The notes below the pieces were generated by a model that was not told the DNA's origin, did not search any database, and saw nothing but the letters and a program-made list of their open reading frames with translations. Made by a program: the position numbers and the translations under genes. A stretch of DNA of 64,000 bases. Source: Heterobilharzia americana. Taxonomy: Eukaryota; Platyhelminthes; Trematoda; Strigeidida; Schistosomatidae. The stretch spans positions 56,969,890-57,033,889 of the forward strand of contig OX104134.1 in assembly GCA_944470555.2 (NCBI GenBank), written 5' to 3'. Each line of letters starts with the position of its first letter. Within the stretch, counting starts at the first letter, position 1. Positions 47,690 through 58,700 of this stretch are shown piece after piece.

Positions 47690-49740
47690 CCTCGACCGAT
47701 AGCTGCTACCTTGACGTGGTGGTCGGGCTTGCATATCACAATGACCCAACGAGCTATGCTGGTGGAACGCTTGTTCCCTCGAGGTCCTACCATACCAGAA
47801 AGGTCTGTTGGGTAGTGGTTAGACGAAAAGCAGTTACCGTTATAGTGTAAATTGCTATACTATGATGGGGGTCTGAGGGCGAAGTCGTACTGCTGCTAGC
47901 TGGATGGGGTGTGACAGCAGTAAGGTGTTTCCCTTGGATGACCAGCAGTGCCAAGCTGATGCTGCCTTCTCAGTGGAAGGGGGGGTTAGAAAAGGTCGGC
48001 CCCAAAAATAACACACTCCACCACGCCCCACGGTCTGCCGGGCCGGCGGTGTTGGTTCACTTGTCGTTTCCTTTCGCTCATCCGGCCCCAAAAATACAAA
48101 AATTCAAAATAATCATACTCAAAAGGCTGGGTGTGACAGGCCTCAAGCAGATGTCCGATGGGCTCTGCGGTCACACAAATCTCTTTCAGGTACCTTAAGA
48201 AGAAATAGCCTTCCACGGTGTGGGCAGCCGGGAAGTGTCAACCGCCCTCACAACTCTGTCAGCACCCAAGTTTCTTCTGACTGCTATCCTCCTCCATCAT
48301 TACCTTCTAATCTTCCTTCACGTCTCTTAATTAATGATGCTGCATCATCTTCAATTTCTCCTACCTCTGCAGCCTTCGACAACGATCTGAGTCCACAGAA
48401 CAGCATCCCTGGTCTCCTTAAACCACGCTCCAAATTACATATTGGAGCCTTCAATGTCCGCACCCTCCGTCAAATTGGCCAACAGGCTTCGTTGGCAAAG
48501 ACTCTAGCAACTCGGGCATGGATGTGTGCTGTGTTTGTGAGACACGCATACAGGACCCAAGTGTGGTTATTCACCTGACCTCTCCTGACCAATCTGGTGA
48601 ATCTGCAAAATTCACCCTTCGAGTTTCTGGAGATTCGATAGCTAGCTCTCGTGGTCTTGCAGGTGTAGGTATAGCATTAAGCACCAGGGCAGAAAACTCA
48701 CTACTAGACTGGATCCCAGTTGATAGTCGCCTCTGCGCTATGAGGCTGAACGGCACAGTGAGAACTAAAAGGAATAGTGAGACTCGCCGTTGTCTCTTTG
48801 TAATCTCTGCTTACGCACCCACTGACTGTAGTTCGGATGAAGTGAAGGACGAGTTCTACCATAAACTGTCTAACCTCCTCTCGAAAGCCAAACGTTCGGA
48901 CGTAGTGGTTGTTGCAGGTGACCTCAACGCACAGGTGGGTAGACTGAGTGAGGCAGAAAGGCACTTAGGTGGCACTTTCGGAATCCCAGCTGAACGTACA
49001 GATAACGGTGATCGCCTATTACAACTATGCTCAGATAACCGCCTATTTTTAGCCAGCACAAATTTCAGACATAAAGAAAGGCACTGTCTGACCTGGCGTC
49101 CACCGAGCTCGACTCAGCGATGGACACAGATAGACCACATTGCTATTAGTCATCGCTGGAGAGGATCGGTGGAAGACTGCCGCTCCTTCTGGAGTACGTG
49201 TTTGGACAGCGATCATGCGTTGGTCCGAGCACGTATATGCCTGCGTCTCAATGGACGTAGAAAAAATTTGGCAACAAAACCACTACGAGTTCTGCTGGAC
49301 AACGAAAACACCAAAGCCGTGTTCAGTGAGAAGTTGGCTAGGCAGTTATCGGAACAAAAGACTGTCACTCATCCAGAAGAAGCTTGGTGCCATCTTCAGT
49401 CTACTGTAAAAGCAGCACTGGAGACTGTAGCCGACTCCAAGATAATGGCTAAAAAGAGCCAGTGGATATCAGCAGCTTCTTCCAAACTAATGGATGCACG
49501 TGAATGCATCCCTGCAGGCTCTGAGTACAATGAAGAGCGAGCGCAACTTAAAAATAAACTGACGAAAAGTCTGCGCAACGATCGTGAACAGTGGTGGGCA
49601 GCGAAGGCTAAAGAGATGGAAAAGGCAGCGTTGTGCTTTCGTGTACTTTATTACTCATTTTTGTGTATTCACGTCTTCTTTGCGTTACTCTTGATTGTGA
49701 CAACTTTCACTGACGCACTTAGGTGGAGGATTCCGCGCTG
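47690..49740 (+). mobile_element. RTE-like internal-deletion derivative (5' end and endonuclease joined to 3' UTR)
   Basis: A GC-richer 5' leader (about 47690-48440) precedes a well-kept endonuclease. The coding frame then stops dead at about 49629 and continues as 52 bases identical to the 3' UTR at 47446-47497 of the upstream copy. The whole RT region is missing. It lies head-to-tail with the element before it and directly upstream of MRPL36. Confidence 0.75.
48441..49637 (+). pseudogene. RTE-like endonuclease, RT removed
   Basis: The AP-endonuclease-type domain starts at GAFNVRTLRQIGQQ (48446) and crosses one frameshift at about 48515. It then runs open for 407 codons from 48518, including about 34 codons of read-through into 3' UTR sequence. 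Active-site motifs are present in order: VCETR, SAYAPTD, VVAGDLNAQVG, and QIDHIAIS with DSDHALVRAR. After the domain the linker helix (SLRNDREQWWAAKAKEMEKA) ends at the deletion. This is the longest open frame in the window. Confidence 0.8.
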
Positions 49741-50016
49741 ATTTTGTTTGTTTGTTGCAGCTATTTGTAAAATGACTTCCTCATAGCAATCCTAATCGAA
49801 CACATCTGGTTGACTTGTTTGATCTTACTACCACTTCCTCTCACTATTAGTCTCGAATGGGTTAGTGTTGTGTGTTATTCGTAGTTTGGTAGTGTATACA
49901 CCCAAAGTAGTTTGTTGTATTTATTTCTGAAGACTTACGTTAAATGTTGTCTTCATTCACGAGTTATGTACGTGTTTGTCATTGGGTCGGTTTTTAAAAA
50001 ACATCGTTGAATCTAA

Positions 50017-50030
50017 TTTTCACTTTGCAG
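50017..50030 (+). promoter_or_regulatory. Splice acceptor upstream of MRPL36
   Basis: TTTTCACTTTGCAG ends 50 bases before the MRPL36 start codon. A second acceptor-like string (TTTATTCAG) ends at 50072. One of them is likely to define the 5' end of the coding exon, either as a cis-spliced leader exon or as a spliced-leader trans-splicing site, which flukes use. Confidence 0.45.
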
Positions 50031-50080
50031 GACTAACGCTGAAGTCATTGTGCTTTATTTCTATTTATTCAGATTCAGAA

Positions 50081-50377
50081 ATGAGTATGCTACAAAAAGT
50101 TCAAGCGATGTACTACACAACGAGGATTTTCGGCGTTTATTTCCCAATTTTAGCCAAAAACCGAGCAGTGTTATTTGGTGTTCAGTCTCGACCTTATAAA
50201 GTTAAAAACCATTTGGTCCGTAGGTGTCCAGATTGTTATTTTGATCGACGTGATGGTAGACTTTATATTGAATGTAAAACTCATAAACGCCATAAGCAAG
50301 CTGCAAAAATGAATCCACCCAACACACCTTGGAAATACAGTCGCCCGATATGGAAAAAGTGTATGCTGGTGAATTAG
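50081..50377 (+). CDS. MRPL36: Mitochondrial ribosomal protein bL36m
   Basis: A 98-residue product, single coding exon. The C-terminal half is the bL36 fold of the large mitoribosomal subunit: PYKVKNHLVRRCPDCYFDRR then LYIECKTHKRHKQ. The zinc ligands are Cys49, Cys52, Cys65 and His71 (or His68). Bacterial and animal L36 share the CPDC/CKTH.RHKQ pattern. The N-terminal 35 residues are basic and hydrophobic with few acids, fitting a mitochondrial presequence. After the fold there is a 25-residue extension (MNPPNTPWKYSRPIW), longer than in human MRPL36. I chose ATG 50081 because an acceptor-like site lies just upstream. The open frame also extends back to 49976, but that part reads like intron or UTR. 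Confidence 0.88.
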   Translation: MSMLQKVQAMYYTTRIFGVYFPILAKNRAVLFGVQSRPYKVKNHLVRRCPDCYFDRRDGRLYIECKTHKRHKQAAKMNPPNTPWKYSRPIWKKCMLVN

Positions 50378-50439
50378 TAACTTACTATATGAAAAATAAT
50401 ATATAGATTTCTTTCTTAATTTGACTTATACTTACTATA

Positions 50440-50635
50440 AGGATTTAAGATGATTTCCACCGATGGGTCACGGGTTCGAACACTGCTTCACCTACCGAGG
50501 TTTGGGCAGCCAGGTAGCATTACTAACCCCCGCACAATAAGTGTGGCTCACTGCCTACTGCACAGATGTGTGCAAGGTTGCTGAGTGCATTTCCATAGTG
50601 ACACTTCATTTTTGTCTTTGCGATATGAAGACATC
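50440..50635 (+). mobile_element. tRNA-like SINE copy 2
   Basis: Its B-box-like string (gggtcacgggttcgaacact) is at about 50465 and the downstream body aligns with the copy at 23085-23270. It follows the MRPL36 stop by about 60 bases and may supply part of the 3' UTR. Confidence 0.55.
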
Positions 50636-51575
50636 ACATCTATGGTGAGTTCTACATGTTATTCAAAATACTATTAAATGCTACGTACCAGATGATACCT
50701 TTCTTTTTTGAAATAACAGCAATTATTCGCTACGTAGTTAGCCCGCCACAACTTGTTGCTTCTCGGTTTTGTGTTCTTCATGTTATGAAAACATAGTGCA
50801 GATGGGTGAACAGGAAGGTAGGTAGGCCCGTATATAGTCTGAAGTGAGTCAAGGTAGGAACTCAGTGTGGCAATTTGAAAGATTTTACGTGCGTAAGACT
50901 GAGCTAATTTAGTGATGCTTTTCCAACAAGTGACTCCATGGTTGTTTTTGGACTGTTGTATACGGTTCAAATCAACACGTGAGTAGCAGGTAATTATGTT
51001 TGAATTTCTCCCAACTTCTGGCATATTTTATTACCTTACACCAACTATTTGGTAAGCGAAGTGTTTGTTCGACTACTGAAGTAATTAGTTTAGAAAAGTT
51101 AACTAACTGTAGACCAGCAGAACATTTGTAAAAGGCAGAAACTATCAAGCATAAATTAACGTGTAGGGAATGTATCACTATTTCTTGGAACTTGCAGGTC
51201 ATTATTATGTTGATACTAACTACCTTACAACTACATTATACATGCAGTAACAGTGAAGTTACTCGTTTTTGTCCGACAGTCGTTACATTAGTGAGGTGTT
51301 CGAGCCTACCTATAACCTAGATGCATACAAACCGTAGTGATTATAAAACTTAATGTGGGGTCCAGTGTACACTGATTTCTTAATCCCCACTGATGACACA
51401 GAGTTTGTGAGAAGCTATAGTTAAAATGAGTCACTTGATCTAAAGCTGTTTGCAAAATACAAATATGTGGTACTTTAATACACCTCAATAAACAAAATAT
51501 CATTTTAATACGACAGAAAACATACCGAACAGTATTACTGCGTGAAGTAAAATGTTTAGTGAGTTATCTTGACGT
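50636..51575. other. Intergenic, no recognised feature
   Basis: It lies between MRPL36 and the palindromic (TA)n element. Minus-strand frames at 50674-51503 carry no domain. Confidence 0.4.
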
Positions 51576-51856
<281 letters not shown>

Positions 51857-53889
51857 AATCTGGTGTAACGAAGTTGCATTAAGGTGTAAAAGCAGCGAGG
51901 TGTTTCTCGAGAGTAATCGAAAGTCCTAGCAGATACTCATTTTGTTTCTCGGAACAGAGAATCTCTTAAAAACAGTACTATCCATTCTTTCAAAACATAT
52001 TTGTAGCCGATTATAAAGAGGTTCGAAGTGTGGAATGAAAATAGTTCCAAATCAAGAGTCTGCGAAAAGGCTGACCTCGAGCAACTATTATTGTGTTGTA
52101 GACTAAGTACTACACTATTATAATTTGAAAATTTACAGCGCTAAACGGTCCCCTTTCTCGAAAGTCACAATTGATAATTAAGATGGAAGACGACAGGAAC
52201 CAAGGAGTTAATGGACCGTTTAAATTATCTTTACGGTATTCAGGAAAAATTTCCGAGGTGATTTAGGATAATCTGATCGTTAGTGTATCGATTTTTCGTT
52301 CTAATTATAAACAAAGAGTAGTAGTAATGCGAAGAATAATGCCAATAAATAAACATGAGGTTTTCTGTGAGATAGTCGTATTTCCCAATGCCCTAAGACT
52401 TCGCACTCATGCTTTCAAGTCGGTGCGACCATCTGGACTAACCCATTTTCTTATACACATCTCTGAGAAGTAACTTCCCCGCAGTGTAGCTAGCCAAGAA
52501 GTTTCAGCAACCTGCACACCTTTGCCAACATTCATCTTTCTTCTGATAACCTTTCACTCCATCGTTGTACCGATCGAAGATAGAAAGATGTGAACCTGGC
52601 AGGAGGATGATACGTCGCATTATTTTATTTATCTGCTTAAGACTCATCTTATGGTACAACTGCATAGCTCAGCAGAATTTCTCATTGACCCCTCACTCGA
52701 TTCTATACGACTTATGGTTCAGAAATAACTGCGTGTGAAATGGATCTAGTTTTTGTATATTATTCCATTTTACGTGTATGAAATGAATTCTGTTCCTATG
52801 AACTATGTGGAACACAACTCATTAGTATACATTTTTGACTTAAATTGCAAACATGCAAGCACAGTGAGCACCAAACTTGTCTTCAACTGTACGAGGTCCG
52901 TGGGGATAAACCCAATGACTAACGACGTAATAAAATCGTACATACGAGATGTGGCGATTGTATACGAAACTAACCACTTGCGAAGTCAGCGTTATAGTGA
53001 ACAGAAAACACGTGATTCAGAACCTCAGCAGTTACAAAAACTACCTTCCATTTTCCTGCTGTCAAAGTGGACAGTCCACTAATATGGTTCATGATGAAAA
53101 TTGGAGTGCGCCTGTGATAGGTTTTGTAGATAGGTTCGACGCTCAAGTTATTTGAACCTTTTGTTATGAAGTTTGGACCTTTCATATATGATTGAAAACA
53201 AACATCTCTTTGCCAATCGCCTTTAACGGAGCGAGTTATTCCCACTTTATCTTTTCCTCCTTATACGTAATTAACCTCTGAGTTAATAATTAAACCTCCT
53301 TTTCATATTTATTGACTGTCATCATTTGGTCACAGGTAAGATGAGATTAGATCGTTCGGTGTATTGCGCAAAGGGAAAAAATTTCATATGAATTCTGTTT
53401 TTGTATTTTTTTTCCAAAGTTGGCTATTTAAAGAGGAGTATCTGCCTTCTTATGGTCGTAGCACAACATACTTTTGATGAAAAAACCAGTGCCTTATTAG
53501 CATAAGCACTTGAATTTTAAGGAGTGTGTTCTAGACTGCAGTTCCACCTCGTCCACTTCAACCTGATTAATCGAAATCCCCCACACAGTAAACATGACTT
53601 ACAAGCTAGTAAATAAAAACCTTACTGAATAGCTAAGTTGCAAAAAACAAAGAAGTGGCGTCCACACCTACCCAGCAAAACATAATATAAGAGCAGAATA
53701 TATAAGTTCCGACTACATAATTGGTACTGTACATACAATACAACATGAGGAAGAAATTGCCACAAGTTTATTATTTTCTAAACTAAAGTTGAGTTGCATT
53801 CCGAATAACTTCACCGATATAAACCCTACGGAGCTCAAATATAACAGATTGTACAGGTAGTGAAGGACACTACATTAAAACTAAAATCC
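51857..53889. other. Intergenic, no recognised feature
   Basis: It separates the (TA)n palindrome from the 3' end of MTERF3. Plus-strand frames at 52753-53155 have no recognisable domain. GC-balanced sequence at 52380-52580 may be worn repeat. Confidence 0.4.
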
Positions 53890-53911
53890 TTTATTCAGAT
53901 GATAATTTATT
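53890..53911 (-). terminator. Polyadenylation signals of MTERF3
   Basis: Two AATAAA hexamers on the minus strand (TTTATT at 53906-53911 and 53890-53895) lie 20-40 bases beyond the MTERF3 stop codon. Confidence 0.65.
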
Positions 53912-53930
53912 CACAAGAAGAAAGTTACTT

Positions 53931-54042
53931 TCACAGAGTTCGAAGAAAGTTATCGTAGTCATCTTCCGTAGTGAACCCATACTTCTGACAGAATTCTTTG
54001 TCTTCTTGTATGACTATGGTGCTCAGAGGCGTATACAACGGT
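53931..54042 (-). CDS. MTERF3: MTERF3 terminal exon
   Basis: After acceptor TGTTTTATAG it completes a lysine codon and reads PLYTPLSTIVIQEDKEFCQK, ending DNFLRTL and TGA. It matches the conserved MTERF3 C-terminus (FC..., FL.TL). Confidence 0.9.
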
Positions 54043-57000
54043 CTATAAAACAGCAACAAAAGAGTGTACAGTTGTTTGAGCATAGCGTTACAAAGTGCAG
54101 TCACAAAAAACAATAAAAGGATAATCAACAGCTACATATGCAATCTAGTAAAACTGGCACAGACAGGCAAAATCAACGTAGAACCACGCACGGAAATGTA
54201 TCGGTTCACGTAGTCACACCTCACAGTGGGATACAAAGAAAAAGTGGATAGGAAAAGACTGATATCAAAGTAGGCAAAGGTGTATGAGGGAACCAACAAA
54301 GATGAAGGTGAGTGTAAATGTTCTAGAAGACGTCAGGAAGTGAATAAGCTGGAGACATTGTGACCGATCTCCAGCCATGTTACCGAGAGTCCCCAACCAT
54401 TGACTTCTATCATCCTGAACAACCCAGCCAGATAGCCCACTTCTCTACACGTGGTTCAGACCAGCAGTAAGAGACTTTATGCAATAGTGTCACGTTTTAG
54501 TCTGACCACCTTGAGCCTTCTTCCAACCTGCTTCAACTTCAGCCAGCATCGCATGTTGAGGTAGGTGGTGGCTCGGTATGCGCAGTTCATGTCCAAACCA
54601 CATCAGTCGCTGGGAGTTCACAACCAAATTACCTCCCTTGCCTAGTACCCTACACTGAACCTCAACATTCCTCACACGATGATTCCAGCATACGCGAACA
54701 ATGCTACGAAGACATTTATGGTCACAAACCTGTAACCGTTTCAGATCTTCCAATGGCCATGTCTTACAGTCGAATAACAGGACAGAATGGACTGTAGCGC
54801 AGGATATGTCCTTTGGTGGATAGTCGGATATCTCACTGGTGTCACAAACGACGCGAGTTGGCAAACGCCAAACGGGCATTTTGTATCCGAACCAAGATTT
54901 CATCAGTAACCAACCCGTTCGGGCTGGCGCGAGTTTCCAAGTAAGTGAAGTCGACCCATCTTACTATTTTACTCGTTACCCTTAAACTGAATAGTTGCAG
55001 ACTAGTCCTGTAGCATTATTCTACATTTCAGAGGTACGCAACGCTCGCCAAACACACTCAGATTTCTGTTCAAGGCGTTCAAAACACTCCATGAGCTCTT
55101 ACGCGGCCACGTCAGTTCAAGTAGAGAGTTGTGATTATAGTATACTTCCTTGGTACTCCCTTTACGGTCGATCACTGCCACAATACCTCCTGGTCAAGAG
55201 TCAAATGCTGCTTTCAGGTCAAGAAATATGGCAAGTGTCGGCCCTCGGTAATTGTAATCTGAAAAAGGCTAATGGACTAAACTGTCAAACAACCTATTGT
55301 TCGATATTCGAGGTACTTTTTTCGTTTCCCAAACTTCGTATATGGAATTTTAACTGCCGATTTAAAGGAACTATTTTAAGCGTTCGCAGAAGGTCTTGAC
55401 TGAACCTTCCAGTTGCTTACTCTGAAGATGAGAAGACTATTTCAGTAGCTAACTTTTTGCTTATATTAGGGACTCATCAAGATTTATATTGACATCTACG
55501 GGGTAAGACACGGTTTGAGATCTACAAGAAAAGGATCATAGAGCTGGGTTGTTAACCAATTGGGACTACACGTTGAATTCCATAGATAATTCATCTAAAT
55601 TTTATTGAAATCAAAAATGGAATAAAAGCGCCACCATAATGACTTGGGTTGACATCTTTTAAAATGAATATCACTGCAATTCGTAGTGTGAATTTTTTTC
55701 ACAACTAGTAGATACGAAGTGACCTAATTAATTAGTCATAGTAATGCGAAGCAAAAAAACCATCACAAATTCCAAATGCTTTTTTGAAATCTAAGACCTC
55801 ATCAAATAGCTTGTTTTTAAAGCTACTGTTCAATCAACAAAGTTGGAAATCCCAATACTACACACCTTATTAGACAAGTTATTGGCTTGAATATTTTCTG
55901 CAGACATACTTGTTTCTCCATAAAACGTAAAGTTTTAGACAATCAGAAAAAAACAACTCACTTAGTTGGATCCGGTTGGAACAAATTTCGGCGGACAAGA
56001 AATGTACAGCGTTGGTACAGCAAATGAGGTGCTGCTGATAATGCCTCTGGCCACATTTGTATCTGATCAACTGGGAGGTCAAAGCACCAGTGCATAATAG
56101 AAAAGTTATTTTTTAAGTGTTCATGTTCTATAAGAAAAGATGAAATAACAGTCTAGATATTTTACTACCAAAGAATTTCTATCTTCACAACTTTCGATAC
56201 AATAGCGAATTTATTTTTATTCTTGTCTCATCCCACTACCATATTTGATTGTCACTGATCAGATGTGAATACTATAGAACAAACTTCAACCTAAGGCTCT
56301 CAAAAATGTTTACGACTAAAGTTTGAAAACCTGTAGGCAAGGAGCGTTTACACAGGTATTTCGCACTCTTGTCTATATATGAACCGCCACCACAACATTT
56401 TTTACTGGTCGCCTTTTAGTATTTTATATACAATCACAATTAGTAAGTAATATGGTGAAAATGTGGAAACGTTGGTCGATCTCAAGCTTTCTGGATCTAG
56501 TTTTAGACAGTCATGTGCAGATAGATTCAGGAAGTGCGTTTGCTGATAGATTCGATATGAATTTGTACATTCAACAAAAGCATGCACTGAGGCGCCGATT
56601 ACGTCTTATACACCCTTTCATTTAAAATAATTTTTCAGGTTTGCATATTACTTCATATTGAAAGTTTTGATCATAATAAAAGAACATTTCATAGCATTAC
56701 CTGTTACTAATAACTTGGGATTAGCAAGAACCAGATTTTGCACAACTGACTCAGAAAATCCCATCATTTTTGATAACACCACAAAGACATCCTAAAAAGA
56801 ATAATACCATTTAGCCACATAAAGACTCCACATGAACAGCGGTTGGAAGAACGTAAAGCTTGTGTCAAAATCTTACAAAAAGATACTTATGAAATAGGAG
56901 ACTGGTAGCTACAGTAATAATATCTTAATAGAGGAAGAAAAAGCATCAGTAGATTTGTACTAATGTCGATTAAGCGAAATCATTCATAATCTCGGCAAAC

Positions 57001-58700
57001 AGTTAGTTCTACTGCCTTATAAACTCAAATTAGCCTAAAGTTCACCGCACACTCTACAGAAATAACTTGGTGAACTGGTACTACTTGATTATTCATACAT
57101 CTTCAAAACACTACTAGCTGTGGTGACCACCAAAATCAGCAAGATGTTTGAATAATACACTTTAGAGTAAGCATTACAACTGAATCCTTATTTTTAAAAC
57201 GTACCAAAAATGTAGCATCTTTTCTAAAGTATATCAATATAGATTAACTTCACTAATAAAAGATTTTTCATGACAACAAAAATCATCTAAATTTTTAACG
57301 AACCATCACTATCGGTAGAATTTTTGAAACAGACTGAATCAACAGACTATTGAATTTGGAGCGAGGATACTACTGGAATGTCGAGAATGAATAAAATGAA
57401 GTGAGAACGGGTTTTGGGGATGGGAGTCAATGTCGCAGATTACCACACTAAAATAAATGGGTCGTTATACGCGTATACTACATTATAAAACTAAGATACA
57501 TAGGTTTATTGTACATAATCAGACTCAAAAATATTACAGAGTAGCGAATGCATCTACTAATACATACTAACAGGTCAGTTGCGTTGAAGTGAAATAAAAT
57601 TTCTCTTAACTCTCACCTTGATTTTGGACAGAGGATGCAAAATTATTTTAGGTTCAGTTGTGATCAAGTTGACAACTTCTGAATCTAAAACAATTAACAA
57701 AGTGTATGTGACAAAATTAGGCTACTTTTTAACTTCAGGAGCGATTTTATTTGACCAAGATGCTTATCTATTTCGATGGATGGTATCTCGAGTATGGTAG
57801 GCTTTTTATGCACCATTGTAACAACATCCGTAAGAAAAACTCGTCGGTCCGTAAAGTACGATATTCGTGAGCTGATTTCTTCCAGTGAAAGCTAGCCAAA
57901 ATAAAGTTATAAAAATTATTACCTTAAATATTTTAGGGAAGATTGTTATGATACGTGCGATTTGTTCAGGCTTGAACCCAAAATCTGCAAGTCGCCATAA
58001 TACGGGTTCAATGTCGGCGTGGAAATCGAGTTTCATCAACATATTTGCAACGCCAGGAACAGCTTCAATTTTAGATAGATCAACACCCAGCTTCACAAGT
58101 TGCGAGAGAGTAAAACAGCTACAAAATTGACTTTTTAAGAAGTTTCACAAACTTTGGAACATAAGCTGCAAGATTACCACACGTTGGGAGCACCCGAACC
58201 AAATCATTTAATTCCAACTCTTTAAACCACTGCTGCAATAAGACAATGCTTTCCGTAGGCGTTTGGTTTGGACTTAAATATGACCTTATGTTCTTCGGTG
58301 GCAGCTTACCAATATCTGGAAGAGATTGGCTATGGGTCTGAACGTCCTTAACTTCACGATGCAGACTTTCTGCGGTCCGAAGTGCAACACCAAAACCGAT
58401 AGGATTTTTCAAAGGGACTGACGAATCACGCACCAATTTCTTCGAAGGTTTGACAAAATTCCACTTCGATACGGAAAGATTTTCATTTCCTTTGAAAAAA
58501 TCACCATCTTGTGGATTTCTACTCATTCCATGAGTATTTTTCATATCTTTTGTTTCGCTGTGTGAGGGCGATGCCACACTTTTCTGACCTAGTTTATTTA
58601 AGAGCGATTTCATGTACACTTCATCTACAGATACGCTATATCTACGAGATGTTTGAATGATTGTGCCGTGAAGATGTGAAATATGGCCAATAATCCTCAT
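53931..58700 (-). CDS. MTERF3: MTERF3-type mitochondrial transcription termination factor, complete
   Basis: mTERF-family proteins bind mitochondrial DNA or rRNA in the matrix; MTERF3 restrains mitochondrial transcription and aids mitoribosome biogenesis. The exons are 58700-58153, 58118-57923, 57891-57726, 57684-57617, 56791-56701, 56127-55962 and 54042-53931. All phases agree and give about 448 residues, near the human length of 417. The start ATG follows an in-frame TAA, and the first 27 residues (MRIIGHISHLHGTIIQTSRR...) are basic and serine-rich, a matrix-targeting signal. mTERF repeats follow: LVKLGVDLSKIEAVPGVANM, DVVTMVHKKPTILEIP, VVNLITTEPKIIL, VVQNLVLANPKLLVTE, and the family C-terminus RRNLFQPDPTKPLYTPL with DNFLRTL-stop. 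Three introns are 34, 31 and 41 bases; the others are 825, 573 and 1919. The last holds an RTE fragment. The identity is supported along the whole length. Confidence 0.9.
54150..55330 (-). mobile_element. RTE-like retrotransposon fragment in MTERF3 intron
   Basis: Minus-strand pieces run from worn RT palm near 55200 (GVPRKYT, GRVRAHGVF) to a long C-terminal frame at 54903-54490: HSVLLFDCKTWPLEDLKRLQ, then CLRSIVRVCWNHRVRNVEV, AMLAEVEAGWKKAQGGQTKT. A tail (DRSQWLGTLGNMAGDRSQ) follows near 54380. It has the same orientation as MTERF3 and lies wholly within its last intron. Confidence 0.75.
55962..56127 (-). CDS. MTERF3: MTERF3 exon 6
   Basis: It reads EHLKNNFSIMHWCFDLPVDQ, then PEALSAAPHLLYQRCTFLVR, after acceptor TTTTCTTATAG. 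It ends ACTAA|GTGAG in phase 2. Confidence 0.88.
56701..56791 (-). CDS. MTERF3: MTERF3 exon 5
   Basis: It reads DVFVVLSKMMGFSESVVQNL then VLANPKLLVT, between acceptor TTCTTTTTAG and donor ACAG|GTAATG. It starts in phase 0 and leaves one base. Confidence 0.85.
57617..57684 (-). CDS. MTERF3: MTERF3 exon 4
   Basis: 22 codons reading SEVVNLITTEPKIILHPLSK, between an acceptor ending TAATTGTTTTAG and donor ATCAAG|GTGAG. Confidence 0.85.
57726..57891 (-). CDS. MTERF3: MTERF3 exon 3
   Basis: It opens LSLEEISSRISYF and contains DVVTMVHKKPTILEIPSIEI, a complete helical mTERF repeat. It leaves one base before a 41-base intron (57685-57725) whose donor GTAGCC is atypical. Confidence 0.85.
57923..58118 (-). 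CDS. MTERF3: MTERF3 exon 2
   Basis: It holds the most conserved mTERF motif (LVKLGVDLSKIE) and FKPEQIARIITIFPKIFK, ending in phase 0 at donor AAG|GTAATA. A 31-base intron (57892-57922) follows. Confidence 0.88.
58153..58700 (-). CDS. MTERF3: MTERF3 exon 1
   Basis: It encodes the matrix-targeting signal and a poorly conserved Ser/Lys-rich N-terminal region, ending ...NLAAYVP in phase 2 before a 34-base intron (58119-58152). Ignoring that intron makes the frame run to a false stop at about 58119. Confidence 0.85.

Noticed and set aside
52753..53155. Plus-strand frames of 109 and 68 codons
   Set aside because: No domain, no splice framing and no repeat similarity; length alone is not enough in AT-rich DNA.
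58119..58152. Stop codon in MTERF3 taken as a frameshift or pseudogene mark
   Set aside because: A 34-base intron removes it and yields an alignment of exact length to the conserved mTERF block.
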